From NCBI GenBank assembly GCA_947383645.1, contig CANDEH010000109.1, forward strand, positions 1 to 7,276: DNA of 7,276 bases, in the 5' to 3' direction. The translations under genes and the position numbers were made by a program. The stretch's first letter is position 1; every line of letters begins with the position of its first letter. Below the pieces are notes generated by a model, which made no database searches, was not told the DNA's origin, and was given only the letters and a program-made list of their open reading frames with translations. Source of the stretch: an uncultured Clostridia bacterium. Lineage in GTDB: Bacteria; Bacillota; Clostridia; Oscillospirales; Oscillospiraceae. Shown here in pieces: positions 6,353-7,276 of the stretch.

Positions 6353-6675
6353 AGCCCCCTGAAAAAACATGAAAATTTCGTAAAAAACCGCGTTTTTCCC
6401 GCGAACTGTCGCGGATTGCAAGGGACGGCCGACAAAGTCGCGCCGGATGATGACGCAGGAGATTTTTCGTCAGTATGCCGAAAAATGCGGGGAGTACCTA
6501 TCGTATTCCCGAGGATTTTCAGGCCAAAAAATGCGAAAAATATCCGGGTCAGCCACCGGCAGCCGATGATCTCATCACCCGCCCCATACAGCGGCTCTTC
6601 GCCGCGCGTTTCCCCCGCAAATACCAGCCCTGCCCTCCCCACCGGGCCTGGGCGCAGCGAAAGGAATGTCAGACA
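6314..6675. other. Non-coding segment between the CvpA and Clp genes
   Basis: No convincing gene is seen in these 362 bases. By my count 6361-6540 holds 85 G or C in 180 bases, clearly less than the coding DNA around it, with many A and T runs. It contains several potential hairpins: CCGCG/CGCGG (6399-6403 with 6410-6414), TGACG/CGTCA (6451-6455 with 6468-6472), GGGAGTA/TATTCCC (6490-6510), GCGGC/GCCGC (6591-6595 with 6601-6605), plus a dyad GATGA-TC-TCATC (6565-6576). An 8-bp inverted repeat, GCTGCGCC (6313-6320) and GGCGCAGC (6651-6658), brackets it. AAAAATGCG occurs twice (6481-6489 and 6527-6535). It may be a promoter and long leader for the Clp gene, a small RNA, or an interspersed repeat. 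Neither a clear CIRCE element nor a clear CtsR heptad pair is visible. Confidence 0.6.
6490..6510 (+). other. RNA hairpin upstream of the Clp gene
   Basis: GGGAGTA (6490-6496) pairs with TATTCCC (6504-6510) around a 7-base loop. One of the seven pairs is G-U on the plus strand and would become a C-A mismatch on the minus strand, so if the structure is functional it favours a plus-strand RNA. Confidence 0.35.

Positions 6676-7276
<601 letters not shown>

Noticed and set aside
6428..6440. GACAAAGTC as a CtsR operator half upstream of the Clp gene
   Set aside because: It lacks the RGTCAAA heptad and its tandem partner.
6516..6544. TTTTCA with AATATC as a promoter for the Clp gene
   Set aside because: The -10 matches only three of six positions, no better than chance in an A-rich stretch.

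Overview
The window looks like chromosome from a GC-rich member of the Clostridia, most like gut Oscillospiraceae such as the Flavonifractor or Pseudoflavonifractor group. This is an inference from three things: the Firmicutes-type ecfA1-ecfA2-ecfT order next to truA, strong third-position GC bias, and a ClpE-type ATPase with an N-terminal zinc finger. All supported genes lie on the plus strand, mostly tightly spaced or overlapping. No tRNA, rRNA, CRISPR array or transposase is visible.

Layout. Bases 1-2264 carry the shared energizing module of the ECF vitamin and micronutrient importers: the 3' part of ecfA1, then complete ecfA2 and ecfT. A short 7-bp tandem repeat (2268-2291) follows. Next come two genes not normally found between ecfT and truA: a membrane-anchored calcineurin-like metallophosphoesterase (2307-3119) and an unrecognised two-helix membrane protein with an AT-richer 3' half (3154-3744). 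Then come truA (tRNA pseudouridine synthase, 3765-4520), overlapped by a membrane-anchored propeller-like DUF5711-type protein (4513-5661), and a CvpA-family membrane protein (5735-6313). The first codons of the CvpA gene contain a near-consensus housekeeping promoter.

Bases 6314-6675 are the only long stretch without a convincing gene. It is AT-richer than its surroundings, contains several potential RNA hairpins, and is bounded by an 8-bp inverted repeat. It leads into the 5' end of a ClpE-like AAA+ unfoldase (6676 to the window end), so it is either a long structured leader or promoter region or a small interspersed repeat.

How the genes work together. The ECF genes form one functional complex: two ATPases plus a transmembrane coupling protein that docks with substrate-binding S components encoded elsewhere. 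The remaining genes look like co-transcribed housekeeping and envelope genes without an obvious common pathway. No clear new defence or metabolic system is visible. The points most worth checking are the promoter inside the CvpA gene, the structured segment before the Clp gene, and the two-gene insertion into the ecf-truA neighbourhood.
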